From an uncultured Clostridia bacterium (GTDB lineage: Bacteria > Bacillota > Clostridia > Oscillospirales > Acutalibacteraceae), in NCBI GenBank assembly GCA_937884975.1, contig CAKZZS010000073.1, positions 77,853 to 141,852 of the forward strand: a stretch of DNA of 64,000 nt, given 5' to 3'. The notes under the pieces are model-generated. The model ran no database searches. It worked only from the letters and a program-made list of their open reading frames with translations, and was not told the origin of the DNA. A program made the translations under genes and the position numbers. Of this stretch, positions 9,296-18,923 are shown in pieces. Numbering within the stretch: the stretch's first letter is position 1; each line of letters opens with the position of its first letter.

Positions 9296-9894
9296 TTTTC
9301 ACCCAATATCTTTTTAAGAAAGGTTTTTCTGTGGACGGGTGAAACACCGTATTTTTCAATACATTCATAATGGAGCTTTGTACCGTAGCCCTTATGACGC
9401 GCAAACTGATACTCGGGATACTTTTTATCAAGTTCGGTCATAAATCTGTCACGGCTGACCTTTGCAAGAATTGAAGCGGCGGCTATTGATGGCGACTTGG
9501 AGTCCCCCTTTACAATGCAAAGCTCCTTAAGTCCCGTATTCGGATACTGATTTCCGTCAATAAGCGCAAAATCAGCTTTTCCTTCAAGCTTCTCAACCGC
9601 TTTTCTCATTGCAAGAAAATCCGACTGAAGAATATTTATTTCATCAATTGTCTTTTCGTCAACGCTTGCAATACCGTAAGCTACAGCCTTTTCTATAATT
9701 TCGTCAAAAAGCAAATCACGCTTTTTTTCGCTTAGCTTTTTTGAATCGTTAAGACCGTCAATTTCACAGTCAACGGGTAAAATAACAGCGGCGGCAAAGA
9801 CGGGGCCTGCAAGCGGACCCCTGCCTGCCTCATCAATACCGCAAACAACCTTTGCGCCGTTTTCAATTGCCTGTTTTTCAAAACTGTAGTCCAT
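9292..9894 (-). CDS. rnhB: ribonuclease HII
   Basis: RNase HII removes ribonucleotides from DNA and RNA/DNA hybrids. The 200-residue protein has the metal-binding signature GIDEAGRGPLAG (Asp21, Glu22), the third carboxylate in ALIDGNQYP near residue 113, and SPSIAAASILAKVSRD further on. It sits 3 bases after rbgA and overlaps yraN. Confidence 0.95.
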   Translation of the reverse strand: MDYSFEKQAIENGAKVVCGIDEAGRGPLAGPVFAAAVILPVDCEIDGLNDSKKLSEKKRDLLFDEIIEKAVAYGIASVDEKTIDEINILQSDFLAMRKAVEKLEGKADFALIDGNQYPNTGLKELCIVKGDSKSPSIAAASILAKVSRDRFMTELDKKYPEYQFARHKGYGTKLHYECIEKYGVSPVHRKTFLKKILGEK

Positions 9895-9897
9895 CTT

Positions 9898-10761
9898 TTA
9901 AGGTCTTTCAAACGTAATTCTTCCGAGCTTTCCCCCACGGAATTCATCAAGAAGCATTACTGATACCCTTTCGTAATCTATTTCACCGCGGGAAATAAGC
10001 ATTCCGCGCTTTTTCCCTATCATATCCATTATTTCAAAGACCTGACAGTCCTCAAAATCGGTTATCTTATATCTTTCGGACAGCCTTTCGGGATAATCGC
10101 GTCTTAAGACCCCAATAAGTCTTGCCGCAAGAGATTCAAGGTCAATTACCGTGTCCTTAACAGAGCCGATAAACGCAAGCTTATCACCGACTGAAGGGTC
10201 GTCAAATTTCGGCCACAGCACGCCAGGAGTGTCAAGCAGTTCAAGTCCGTTTCCTATTGCAAACCACTGATTACTTCTTGTAACCCCTGCTTTGTCGGCA
10301 ACCTTTGCCTTTTGAGCTCCTGCCATACGGTTGATAAACGAGGATTTACCCGTGTTCGGAATCCCGACAACCATAATTCTTAAAGGCTTTCCGACCATTC
10401 CTTTAGCGGTATTCTTTTCAATAACGTCCTTTAATATTTCCTTTACCTTCGGGGAAAACCTGTTGAGTCCCTTACCGCTTCTGCAGTCAACGGGAAGCGC
10501 GGCTATACCCTGCTTTTCATAAAAGGAAATCCACTGACCAGTCGCCCTTTCGTCGGCAACGTCACATTTATTAAGCAAAATAATATGAGGCTTTGAGCCT
10601 ATCATTTCCTTTATTTCCGGATTTCGGCTGCTCTCGGGAATTCTTGCGTCGACTATTTCCGTAACCAGATCGACCTGTGAAAGGCATTCCTTGATAAGCC
10701 GCCTGGTCTTTGCCATATGACCCGGAAACCACTGAACAGTCTGCTTCTGAAAATCACTCAT
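9898..10761 (-). CDS. rbgA: ribosome biogenesis GTPase YlqF/RbgA
   Basis: RbgA is the circularly permuted GTPase needed for late 50S assembly. The permuted order is plain: G4 NKCD at 64-67 precedes G1 GIPNTGKS at 133-140 and G3 DTPG at 177-180. The N terminus has WFPGHMAK, the YlqF signature. The protein has 287 residues, the usual length. It overlaps the upstream lepB by 8 bases, the same order as lepB-rbgA-rnhB in Bacillus. Confidence 0.95.
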   Translation of the reverse strand: MSDFQKQTVQWFPGHMAKTRRLIKECLSQVDLVTEIVDARIPESSRNPEIKEMIGSKPHIILLNKCDVADERATGQWISFYEKQGIAALPVDCRSGKGLNRFSPKVKEILKDVIEKNTAKGMVGKPLRIMVVGIPNTGKSSFINRMAGAQKAKVADKAGVTRSNQWFAIGNGLELLDTPGVLWPKFDDPSVGDKLAFIGSVKDTVIDLESLAARLIGVLRRDYPERLSERYKITDFEDCQVFEIMDMIGKKRGMLISRGEIDYERVSVMLLDEFRGGKLGRITFERP

Positions 10762-11302
10762 TTTCTACACCGACAATCTTTTTAAAAGAAAAACCGTTCA
10801 TTTTAAATACTGCCTTGCCGACTATATAATCATTCTGGATAAATCCGACTGATGAAAAACGGCTGTCTGTCGAATTATTTCTGTTATCACCCATTGCAAA
10901 AACATATCCGTCGGGAACGGTTATGGGATACTCCCAGTCGCCCCTGGTATAGGTCGGTTCCATTATGTAAGGCTCGTATAATTCCTTTCCGTCAACGTAT
11001 ACCTTACCTTCCAGAGCGTCAATATCTATCGTCTGTCCCTCAGTGGCGATTACCCTTTTAACAAGGTTCAGGTTCATTGCGTTAGGTTGTGAAATGATAA
11101 TAACGTCGCCGTATGAGGGTTTATAGTTAAAAACGCTGACAATAAGCTTTTCTCCGTCAACAAGGTTGGGATTCATCGAGTCTCCCCTGACCACGCTCGT
11201 TCTGAATAAAAAAGCAAAAATAACAAAAATAATGACAAAGGCAAGAACTATAATGGAGACAAAATAATACGCCTTATCAACTATAGCATTCTTTTTTTCC
11301 AT
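10754..11302 (-). CDS. lepB: type I signal peptidase (second of a tandem pair)
   Basis: A 182-residue signal peptidase that cleaves secretory signal peptides at the outer face of the membrane. One membrane anchor spans about residues 13-33. The catalytic Ser42 is in RGDSMNP and the general base Lys82 in LVKRVIA; the MGDNRNNSTDSR box D/E motif is present. It lies 6 bases after a second lepB. The two differ clearly in sequence, so the duplication is old and they may have different substrates. Confidence 0.94.
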   Translation of the reverse strand: MEKKNAIVDKAYYFVSIIVLAFVIIFVIFAFLFRTSVVRGDSMNPNLVDGEKLIVSVFNYKPSYGDVIIISQPNAMNLNLVKRVIATEGQTIDIDALEGKVYVDGKELYEPYIMEPTYTRGDWEYPITVPDGYVFAMGDNRNNSTDSRFSSVGFIQNDYIVGKAVFKMNGFSFKKIVGVENE

Positions 11303-11308
11303 TTGAAA

Positions 11309-11896
11309 TTACTCCACTCTGAAATCTCCGAAGGGATAAATTTTAGCCTCGGCTGTACCGAGAATATAACCGTACTTAATAAAACCGACTATATTTGAAC
11401 GGCTGTCAATTGAATTGTTTCTATTGTCGCCCATAACGAAATAACAGCCCTCGGGAACGGTTATCGGGAAAGCGATATCAAACTGTCTTTGCGTCAGCTC
11501 CGCAATATACGGTTCATAGATAACCTCGCCGTTGACAGAAACAGCGCCCTCGGAAAAATTGATGTCAATTGTATCTCCGCCGACTGCGATAACTCTTTTT
11601 ACAAGAGGCTCGTTAAGCGCGTTAGGCTGCGTGATAATAACAATATCTCCGCGTTTAATATCGGTGCTAATGGATTTAACCGCAAGCCAGTTGCCGTCCT
11701 TTAAGGTCGGGTTCATAGACGCGCCCTCAACTGCGGCAATTCTGAATATAAAGGCAAATACAAGGAACACGGCAATAATCGCAACAACAAGTGAATCCGA
11801 CCATTCGTAAATAATACGCCAGAACAGAGGAATTCTTACCTCGTTTTCCCCGGACTCACGTTCAAAAGAAACAATTGTATCCTTCGTCCTTCTCAT
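11309..11896 (-). CDS. lepB: type I signal peptidase (first of a tandem pair)
   Basis: A 195-residue signal peptidase with a longer charged cytoplasmic N terminus than its neighbour, one membrane helix at about 35-52, catalytic Ser60 (EGASMNP) and Lys100 (LVKRVIA), and the MGDNRNNSIDSR motif. It is the first gene of the minus-strand run lepB-lepB-rbgA-rnhB-yraN-thrC. Tandem lepB copies fit an organism that exports many proteins, as the dockerin, LRR and wall-binding proteins here suggest. Confidence 0.94.
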   Translation of the reverse strand: MRRTKDTIVSFERESGENEVRIPLFWRIIYEWSDSLVVAIIAVFLVFAFIFRIAAVEGASMNPTLKDGNWLAVKSISTDIKRGDIVIITQPNALNEPLVKRVIAVGGDTIDINFSEGAVSVNGEVIYEPYIAELTQRQFDIAFPITVPEGCYFVMGDNRNNSIDSRSNIVGFIKYGYILGTAEAKIYPFGDFRVE

Positions 11897-11971
11897 AAAA
11901 ACTCACAACCTTTCAAACTAATATTATAAAATATATTTTATCAAATTAAAAGAGTAAAAAACAAATAAATA

Positions 11972-12003
11972 CAAAAAAAGAGCAGATTTTTTCAAATCTG
12001 CTC
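11972..12003 (-). terminator. terminator after the dockerin hydrolase
   Basis: A perfect 10-bp stem GAGCAGATTT/AAATCTGCTC with a 4-base loop followed by seven T on the minus strand, 19 bases after the gene end. Confidence 0.85.
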
Positions 12004-12021
12004 CGTATTTTTTATATTATT

Positions 12022-13656
12022 TTACTCTACGCCGGCAACCGCTTTCATAATAAGAAGCGAATCATCTTCCGTAATGCTCTTATCGCCGTTGAAATCCGCA
12101 ACAAGCGCGCCGAGAGTATCAAGCGTTTCAAGCCCGTTTGCCGTCCTGAGAACAAGCCTTGCGTCAACCAGGTCAACCTTACCGTCGTGGTTCACGTCGC
12201 CTGCAAGCATATCGAGCGGATGAAGCAGCTTGATGTCCTCCTCATAGATATTGAACTGCGGATAAACAGGATTTGAATTTATATCCATCTGCTTGTCTGC
12301 AGTCATAAGCCAGGTATAAATATCGTTATTATTGCTCTCAATATCAAAACCGACATGATACATATCCTTGATAAACCAAGTGTTATCGGGAAGATAGCAG
12401 GTTGAAGCGTCAATTACGCCGTCGGAAGAAAGATAATTCTTTGACGAAGGAACAGCCTGTTTATAACCGTCTCCGAGAGTTTCGCCGAGGTTTGCAACCG
12501 TTGCAAAGCCGGATGTATGGCGCGTTTCAATTACCGTGTCTGCGCTGTAGCTTGACCTTTCGGTTATGGGCGCTATCTGGAGGTTATAGTTTGAAACTAT
12601 TGCAACCTTAACGCCTGCGGCTTTTGCGCCTTTAAGAATATCGGCAGCCTTTGCCTGAACGTTATAGTGGTAATTGTCAATTATATCAATGAATGAGTCC
12701 TCTGCGCCTGCAAGCATAGTCGCCTTTGCTTCATCGTATACCTCATCGTCAACAAATGACCAAAGGGACGGGTTATAGGCAAAAATGGGTATAAGAACCT
12801 CGTCATAAACCCTGTCTATCTGTTCGTCAACAAGAGTTCCAAGCAGCGGAACAAGGCGCTTAAGCAGTCCGGTCATTTCAAGCACCTTTGAAACGCCTTT
12901 AATGGAGATAAGCTGATTAACAAGTCTCTGCGCGCCGGCTTCGTCAAGAACAACCTTTTTGCAGAAAAGCTGACCGACCATATCAACGCCCGTAAATGCG
13001 GAAGATATCATCGTAACGTGGCTTACATCAGCGTAGCCGTATTTTGCAAGGTAAGCGGATACCATTACTCCGCCCATTGAAATAGCCGCAATTGAAACCT
13101 TTGAATAGCCCGTCTGCTCCTTAATATGCTGAACATACTCATTGATTTCATCGGCGATTACCATCGGGTCAAGACGCCAGTCAAGCCCGTAAACATAAAC
13201 CTTGTCAGCGCCGACAGCGTCAACCGTAGCAAGAAGCAGGTCCTTATCCATCGCGTCAGCGCAGTTCACATTCTCTATACCTTCGACGTCAACAGACTCC
13301 TTAAACTGATATTTAAGATGCACTCCATCGTCTGCAACGCTTCCATCGGGATTACAGGTGAGCGGTGAAAGCCAGTCATAAAACGCAGGAATAAGCGTAT
13401 CCATAAGCGCATCGGAATCCTTATCGACAAGATACTTCGCAACAGACGGAGCCACCTTTGTAACAAGCTCGGTGGTCTGGCTGCTGTCAAGCGGAAATAC
13501 ATTATTTTCATTTCCGTCTACAAGAGTAAATTCCGAAATTCCGTTTACAATTAAAACGGGATTATAGCCGTTATCCGCTTCTTCGGCAAATGCAGGAAGC
13601 ATTAAAGCACAAAGAAGCACTGCGCTCATAATTACACAAAGTATTTTTTTACGCAC
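12022..13656 (-). CDS. secreted alpha/beta-hydrolase (lipase-like) with C-terminal dockerin
   Basis: A 544-residue exported protein. Residues 1-25 form a signal peptide ending in PAFAEE. The catalytic part opens with PVLIVNGI and carries a nucleophile elbow AISMGG (Ser193), as in lipases and acyl hydrolases. Residues 486-544 are a type I dockerin: two calcium-loop repeats, GDVNHDGKVDLVDARLVLR and ADFNGDKSITEDDSLLIM. The dockerin implies docking onto a cohesin scaffold, which is not in this window. The substrate may be an ester in plant cell wall or a lipid; this is inference. The gene stands alone and has a strong terminator. Confidence 0.82.
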   Translation of the reverse strand: MRKKILCVIMSAVLLCALMLPAFAEEADNGYNPVLIVNGISEFTLVDGNENNVFPLDSSQTTELVTKVAPSVAKYLVDKDSDALMDTLIPAFYDWLSPLTCNPDGSVADDGVHLKYQFKESVDVEGIENVNCADAMDKDLLLATVDAVGADKVYVYGLDWRLDPMVIADEINEYVQHIKEQTGYSKVSIAAISMGGVMVSAYLAKYGYADVSHVTMISSAFTGVDMVGQLFCKKVVLDEAGAQRLVNQLISIKGVSKVLEMTGLLKRLVPLLGTLVDEQIDRVYDEVLIPIFAYNPSLWSFVDDEVYDEAKATMLAGAEDSFIDIIDNYHYNVQAKAADILKGAKAAGVKVAIVSNYNLQIAPITERSSYSADTVIETRHTSGFATVANLGETLGDGYKQAVPSSKNYLSSDGVIDASTCYLPDNTWFIKDMYHVGFDIESNNNDIYTWLMTADKQMDINSNPVYPQFNIYEEDIKLLHPLDMLAGDVNHDGKVDLVDARLVLRTANGLETLDTLGALVADFNGDKSITEDDSLLIMKAVAGVE

Positions 13657-13744
13657 AAAAACTCCTCCTTTAAGAGAAAACGTAATATAACAGAATAATT
13701 ATAACAAATGCGTCAAAAAAATACAAGTATAAAACAAATAATTA

Positions 13745-14098
13745 TCAGTATGCGCCGCCCAAACCGACGCTAATTGAAAGCGCGTGGTTTATTCTGACCA
13801 TGTCCTTATTTTCAAGATAGCCGATTTTTTCCTTAAGTCTTTTTTTATCAAGCGTTCTGACCTGTTCAAGAAGAACTATCGAATCCTTCTGAAGTCCGCA
13901 GTTGACCGCATTAACGCTTATATGAGTGGGCAAGGGATTTTTTGTTTTACGGCTTGTGATGGCAGCCGCAATAACTGTCGGACTGAAACGGTTTCCGACA
14001 TCATTCTGGACAATAAGTACTGGTCTTACTCCTCCCTGTTCAGAGCCGATGACGGGACTTAAGTCCGCATAATATACCTCTCCTCGTTTTACTGTCAT
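13745..14098 (-). CDS. MazF/PemK-family endoribonuclease toxin
   Basis: A 117-residue protein starting at ATG 14098 behind AAAGGAG. The N terminus [19 protein letters not shown] and the RPVLIVQND segment are diagnostic of the MazF/NdoA fold, which cleaves mRNA at short sites. No antitoxin gene is visible: the preceding 145 bases hold only a terminator. In clostridia chromosomal ndoA copies are often kept without an adjacent partner or with one elsewhere. The frame is open upstream to 14212 but lacks a ribosome site there. Confidence 0.88.
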   Translation of the reverse strand: MTVKRGEVYYADLSPVIGSEQGGVRPVLIVQNDVGNRFSPTVIAAAITSRKTKNPLPTHISVNAVNCGLQKDSIVLLEQVRTLDKKRLKEKIGYLENKDMVRINHALSISVGLGGAY

Positions 14099-14194
14099 TT
14101 TTATTCTCCTTTCTGTTTTTTCACTTTTATTGTTACCAGTTTCAGATAAAAATAAACGCAAAAACAAAGAAGCAATATATATTATGCAAAAATA

Positions 14195-14230
14195 AAAAAG
14201 ATGCCAGTCCAAAACAAACTGACATCTTTT
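14195..14230 (-). terminator. terminator after the DUF2238-like gene
   Basis: The stem AAAAGATGTCAGT pairs with ACTGGCATCTTTT (one G-T pair) across a 9-base loop; the run of T on the minus strand follows directly. Confidence 0.8.
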
Positions 14231-14242
14231 AAAAATTATGTT

Positions 14243-15055
14243 TTATTTTACGGAAACTTTTTCCTCTTTAACCGCTTCAACAGCGTCGGAAATTTCTTTG
14301 CTGTTTTCATCAAAGAGCTTGTTGACATCGTTCTTGCCCCTGTGACGGTACGGGAAAATCTTAAGAATTATGTATCCTGCAATACCGCCGACTGCGTTAC
14401 AAACCGTATCGCTCATTGTATCCATAAGAGCCATTCTCAATAAGTACAGAGTGTCGTAATTCGGGTCAGCCGTATCAAGATTTCTCGGCATAAAGATATT
14501 TCTGTAGCCGTCGTGGAACATAAGTACGTTCCAGTGCTGGGTGTCACTGCCCTCAAGAAGCTGGTCGCAGGTAAACTCGAACAGTTCCCATGCAACGCCG
14601 AAAACAAAGCAAAGACCGACAGACGCGATAAGCATAATCGAAACGTTCATTTTAACCTTATCGCGTTTCTGAATTGCAGTAAGAACCTCATAGCAAAGGA
14701 TTACGCCGATAAGCGAGCCGAACGCATGAAGAGCGGCGTCCCACCACCAGATGCTGTAATAGAAGCCGAGATACGCTCCGCCGAATGCACCAAGCCAGAT
14801 AAAGGGAATTGAAATATTCTGAATTGACGACGGAAGATTACGCACAAAGGTCTTTTTGGGGAACATCATAAATATTTCCCACATAAACATTGCAACAAAG
14901 TTTGCGCCCATCTGCGCCATATTTTGTTTCGGGTTGATTTCGGATGTCTTTGACGGGAAGAACATAGCGACAAACATCATAATTCGGAAAATCCACCAGA
15001 ATACGAGCTGCCACCATTTAACGTTGTCAAAAATTCTCTTAAAATACTCTTTCAT
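14243..15055 (-). CDS. polytopic membrane protein, YjdF/DUF2238-like
   Basis: A 270-residue protein with about six membrane helices. Two polar motifs inside helices, WWWDAALHAFGS and VFGVAWELFEFTCDQ, and a late MDTMSDTVCNAVGG segment match the D-x-x-H / W-E-x-x-E pattern of the DUF2238 (YjdF) family. The function of that family is not known. The gene is a single unit with a terminator. The conserved acidic and histidine residues in the membrane suggest metal binding or catalysis, but this is only inference. Confidence 0.6.
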   Translation of the reverse strand: MKEYFKRIFDNVKWWQLVFWWIFRIMMFVAMFFPSKTSEINPKQNMAQMGANFVAMFMWEIFMMFPKKTFVRNLPSSIQNISIPFIWLGAFGGAYLGFYYSIWWWDAALHAFGSLIGVILCYEVLTAIQKRDKVKMNVSIMLIASVGLCFVFGVAWELFEFTCDQLLEGSDTQHWNVLMFHDGYRNIFMPRNLDTADPNYDTLYLLRMALMDTMSDTVCNAVGGIAGYIILKIFPYRHRGKNDVNKLFDENSKEISDAVEAVKEEKVSVK

Positions 15056-15142
15056 ACTAACCTCTCAAAACAGTCTTTTCCCCATTGTATATAATTCTGA
15101 CGTAAAATTCAACAGGAAAATGTTTTCTTAATAATTTCTTTA

Positions 15143-16141
15143 TTATCTCTCTTCACGGAAATACGGAAGTCCGAGACTTGCAGGCGGAAGATTTTCACGC
15201 TTTTTACGCGCGGAAACGATAACGAGAACGATAATCGTTACAAGATAAGGCGCGATTTTAATAATCTCCTGCTTACTCATTGTCATATTGGGGATTATGT
15301 TGTTCATATAGTTGTGAACAATATAAAGTCCGCCGAAAAGAATGGAGCCGAAAATACTTAAATTCGGACGCCATACCGTAAAGATAACAAGCGCAATAGC
15401 AAGCCAGCCTCTGTCGCCGAAAGCGTCGTTCGACCAGATGCCCGTTGCGTAGTCCATAACGTAATAAAGTCCGCCGAGTCCGGCTACCATACTGCCGATA
15501 CAGGTTGCAAGATACTTGTTTCTGCTAACGTTTATGCCTGCCGCGTCAGCAGTGGCAGGGTTTTCGCCGACAGCCCTTAAGGAAAGTCCGGCTCTTGTCT
15601 TGTTAAGAAACAGCGTAGCAATAACAGCAACAATAACCGCCGCATAAGCCAAAAAGCTATATCTTAAAAATACCTCTCCGAACCAGCCGAGCTTTGAAGC
15701 AAAGGGCAGAGTTTTTGAGTAAAAGCCGCTTGTAACGGTAAGCGTAATTGACGGAACGGCAGAACCCGTAATTTTAATAAGCGAGCCGCCGAAGAAATTA
15801 CCGAAGCCGACGCCGAAGGTTGTCAGCGCAAGACCTGTTACATTCTGGTTTGCCCTAAGGGTAGTAGTAAGGAACGAATAAATAAGTCCCATAATAAGAG
15901 AACCTATAAGGCAACACAGAAGCGGAATAATAATAGCAAGAAAACCGTTTGCCTGCGACTTGTCCGCAAGTGAGTTTTCATAGAGGAATGCGCCGATAAC
16001 TCCCGAAATACCACCGACGTACATAATGCCGGGAATACCAAGATTAAGGTTACCGCTTTTTTCGGTAAGTATTTCACCGGTTGAACCGTAAAGAAGCGGA
16101 ATGCCCTGCATAACAGCGCGGTGAATAAATGATACTAACAT
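15143..16141 (-). CDS. nucleoside ABC transporter permease (NupQ/YufQ-like)
   Basis: A 332-residue integral membrane permease of the BPD_transp_2 family with about nine helices. The N terminus SFIHRAVMQGIPLLYGSTGE and the motif RAVGENPATADAAGINV are typical of the second permease of BMP-type nucleoside importers. It starts at the last base of the upstream permease stop codon, so the two permeases are translationally coupled. Last gene of xpt-bmpA-ATPase-permease-permease. Confidence 0.9.
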   Translation of the reverse strand: MLVSFIHRAVMQGIPLLYGSTGEILTEKSGNLNLGIPGIMYVGGISGVIGAFLYENSLADKSQANGFLAIIIPLLCCLIGSLIMGLIYSFLTTTLRANQNVTGLALTTFGVGFGNFFGGSLIKITGSAVPSITLTVTSGFYSKTLPFASKLGWFGEVFLRYSFLAYAAVIVAVIATLFLNKTRAGLSLRAVGENPATADAAGINVSRNKYLATCIGSMVAGLGGLYYVMDYATGIWSNDAFGDRGWLAIALVIFTVWRPNLSIFGSILFGGLYIVHNYMNNIIPNMTMSKQEIIKIAPYLVTIIVLVIVSARKKRENLPPASLGLPYFREER

Positions 16142-17241
16142 TATGCATTCTCCTCCTTCTTGGTTGACTTGATTCTATAGTTAATAAAGAATTCGCTGCC
16201 TATGATGAAGAAAATGATTATGCCCGTAATAATGTCGGAAAACGAGTCGTTAAGCTCATATACGGAAGCAATTTCAATTGCGCCCTTCTGAAGGAACACT
16301 ATAAGAAGCGAGGTAATAACCATATAAATCGGGTTGAACTTTGCAAGCCACGAAACAATAATCGCCGTAAAGCCTCTGCCGGCGGCAGTGTCCTTTGTAA
16401 GCGTGTGGTCGGTTCCCGAAACAAGAAGGAAGCCAGCAATACCGCACATAGCGCCCGAAACGAGCATTGTTCTTATAATTACCTTTTTAACATTTATGCC
16501 GATGTACTTTGCGGTGTTTTCACTTTCGCCGACAACGGAAATTTCGTATCCGTGCTTACTGTAGTTAAGGTATACATAAATAACAACAGTCAAAACGGCG
16601 ACTATAAGTATGTTTATCAGATATTTCTGGCCGAACAGGTCGGGAAGCCAGCCGACGTGGGACACGCCGTTGATAATTCCAATTGCGCCCGAGCCCTTCG
16701 GGACAGACCAGATATAAGCGAAATAAGAAACTATCTGAATCGCAATATAGTTCATCATAAGAGTGAACAGCGTTTCGTTGGTGTTCCAAATGGCCTTGAA
16801 TATTGCAGGAATTACCGCCCAGACAGCGCCTGCAAGCATACTTGTAATAATGATTACGGGGATAAGAAGGTGCGTAGGCAAGGAATTTCCGAGCAATATC
16901 ATACAAGCCGTTGTTGCAAGTCCGCCGATAAGCACCTGTCCCTCCGCGCCGATATTCCAGAATTTCATCCTAAACGCAGGAGTAACGGCAAGCGAAACGC
17001 ACAAGAGCATTGCAACATTCTGCAAAAGTCCCCAGACTCTTCTTGAAGAGCCTATGGCGCCCTTAATCATCGTTCCGTAAATGCTGAAGGGATTTTCGCC
17101 CGTGAGCAGGACAATAATCAAAGCGCAGAAAATAAGCGCGGCAACAATTGAGCCTATTCTTATTGACCACGAATGAACGGTGGAAAGAGTGTCCCTTTTG
17201 ACTATATGGAACTTAGGCTCTTTGACCTTTTCGTTATTCAT
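16141..17241 (-). CDS. nucleoside ABC transporter permease (NupP/YufP-like)
   Basis: A 366-residue permease with a longer N terminus and about nine membrane helices. Recognisable segments are FRMKFWNIGAEGQVLIGG and GESENTAKYIGINVKK, both typical of the first permease in BMP-family (guanosine/purine nucleoside) systems. It overlaps the ATPase gene by 8 bases and the next permease by 1. Confidence 0.9.
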   Translation of the reverse strand: MNNEKVKEPKFHIVKRDTLSTVHSWSIRIGSIVAALIFCALIIVLLTGENPFSIYGTMIKGAIGSSRRVWGLLQNVAMLLCVSLAVTPAFRMKFWNIGAEGQVLIGGLATTACMILLGNSLPTHLLIPVIIITSMLAGAVWAVIPAIFKAIWNTNETLFTLMMNYIAIQIVSYFAYIWSVPKGSGAIGIINGVSHVGWLPDLFGQKYLINILIVAVLTVVIYVYLNYSKHGYEISVVGESENTAKYIGINVKKVIIRTMLVSGAMCGIAGFLLVSGTDHTLTKDTAAGRGFTAIIVSWLAKFNPIYMVITSLLIVFLQKGAIEIASVYELNDSFSDIITGIIIFFIIGSEFFINYRIKSTKKEENA

Positions 17242-18772
17242 CTGAGTCCCCTCCGTTCGTATGTCCTTTTGTCATAAGAAGTCCGATTTCTTCCTTTTTG
17301 GCTTCTCTTGCGTCAACAAGTCCCGTGACTCTTCCGCCGCAAATGACAAGTATTTTATCGCACAAATCAATAAGCACGTCCAGGTCCTCGCCGACAAAGA
17401 TAACGGCAACGCCCTTTTCCTTTTGCTCATTTAGAAGATTATAAATTATATAAGAGGAGTTTATATCAAGTCCTCTTACGGGGTAAGCCGCCATAAGAAC
17501 AGTCGGTGACGAGGAAATCTCACGTCCGACAAGCACCTTCTGAACGTTACCGCCCGAAAGACGGCGGACAGGCGTTTTTGCGTCGGGAGTGACAACCTGT
17601 AAGTCCTTAATAATCCTGTCAGCAAGCTCTTTAGGCTGTTTTCTGTGAAGGAAAGCGCCCTTGCCGCCCCTGTAGGAACGCAACATCATATTGTCTATAA
17701 TGTCCATATTTCCGACAAGTCCCATTCCGAGTCTGTCCTCGGGAACGAACGAAAGCCTGACGCCGAGATTTCTTATCTGCATAGGCGTTTTATCCTTAAG
17801 GCTTTCGGTCTGTTCGGTCTTGGGGTTATTGTAAAGAATATCTCCGCCGCTGACCTTGAGAAGACCTGCTATTGCTTCAAGCAGCTCTCTCTGTCCGCTT
17901 CCTGCGATACCTGCAATACCGAGTATTTCACCGGATTTAGCGGTAAACGAAACATCCTTAAGTACCTGAACGCCCTCACGGTTATAGTAATCAACGCCCT
18001 TGACAATAAGTCTGTCAACGGAGTTTTCCGGCTCGCTTCTTTCAATATCAAGGCTGACCTTTTCGCCGACCATCATTTCGGTGAGAATTGACTCATTAGC
18101 TTCGGCGGTTTCAATTGTGCCTATATATTTACCCTTGCGCAGAACGGAAACTCTGTCGGAAATTTCGAGCACCTCATTAAGCTTATGGGTGATGATAATA
18201 ATCGACTTTCCATCCTCCTTCATTTTACGCAGAACGTTGAAAAGCTTCTGCGTTTCCTGAGGAGTAAGCACCGCCGTAGGCTCGTCCAGAATAAGAATAT
18301 CGGCGCCTCTGTAGAGCACCTTTACAATTTCAACAGTCTGCTTTTCGGAAACGGACATTTCATAAATCTTCTTATTAAGGTCGATTTCAAAGCCGTATTT
18401 GTCACAGGTTTCTTTGATTTTTTTTGCAGACGCTTTAACGTCATATTTGCCGTCCGTGATACCGAGCACAATATTTTCCGTAGCGTCGAACACATCAACA
18501 AGCTTGAAATGCTGATGAATCATTCCGATTTTCAAATCGAGCGCATCCTTGGGCGAAGAAATGGCTACCTCTTTACCGTCAATAAAAATATGGCCCTCGT
18601 CCGGGAAATAGATTCCGGCGATCATATTCATAAGCGTGGTTTTTCCGCTTCCGTTCTCACCGAGAATTGAAAGAATCTCACCTCGGTTTACGGTGATATT
18701 GACGTTTTCATTCGCAATAATATGGCCGAATGTTTTTGTGATACCCTTTAACTCAATAGCAGGCGCATCCAT
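17234..18772 (-). CDS. nucleoside ABC transporter ATP-binding protein with two ATPase domains
   Basis: A 512-residue ATPase with tandem nucleotide-binding domains, as in sugar and nucleoside importers. Domain 1 has Walker A GENGSGKTT at 38-46 and Walker B ILILDEPTAVL; its signature is MSVSEKQ. Domain 2 has a degenerate Walker A (GIAGSGQREL, no Lys), a proper LSGGNVQK signature and AAYPVRGLD in place of Walker B DEPTRGLD. Asymmetry of this kind is normal in the family. It drives the two permeases that follow. Confidence 0.93.
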   Translation of the reverse strand: MDAPAIELKGITKTFGHIIANENVNITVNRGEILSILGENGSGKTTLMNMIAGIYFPDEGHIFIDGKEVAISSPKDALDLKIGMIHQHFKLVDVFDATENIVLGITDGKYDVKASAKKIKETCDKYGFEIDLNKKIYEMSVSEKQTVEIVKVLYRGADILILDEPTAVLTPQETQKLFNVLRKMKEDGKSIIIITHKLNEVLEISDRVSVLRKGKYIGTIETAEANESILTEMMVGEKVSLDIERSEPENSVDRLIVKGVDYYNREGVQVLKDVSFTAKSGEILGIAGIAGSGQRELLEAIAGLLKVSGGDILYNNPKTEQTESLKDKTPMQIRNLGVRLSFVPEDRLGMGLVGNMDIIDNMMLRSYRGGKGAFLHRKQPKELADRIIKDLQVVTPDAKTPVRRLSGGNVQKVLVGREISSSPTVLMAAYPVRGLDINSSYIIYNLLNEQKEKGVAVIFVGEDLDVLIDLCDKILVICGGRVTGLVDAREAKKEEIGLLMTKGHTNGGDSDE

Positions 18773-18868
18773 AGTAATACCTCCCCTTTCATAAGCATTG
18801 GTTTAGCATTCATAAATAACCTTTTTAAAGAAAATCATTTATCAACACTAAACTTAAAAAAGAATTTA

Positions 18869-18892
18869 GCGGGGCAAACTGGGTTGCCCCGC
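18869..18892 (-). terminator. attenuating hairpin between bmpA and the ABC genes
   Basis: A GC-rich stem GCGGGGCAA/TTGCCCCGC with a 5-base loop followed by AATTCTTTTTT on the minus strand, about 30 bases after the bmpA stop. A partial terminator here would keep the binding protein in excess over the membrane parts, a common arrangement. Confidence 0.75.
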
Positions 18893-18923
18893 CTTTATTC
18901 ACTTTAACTGAGTTTTTATTAAA

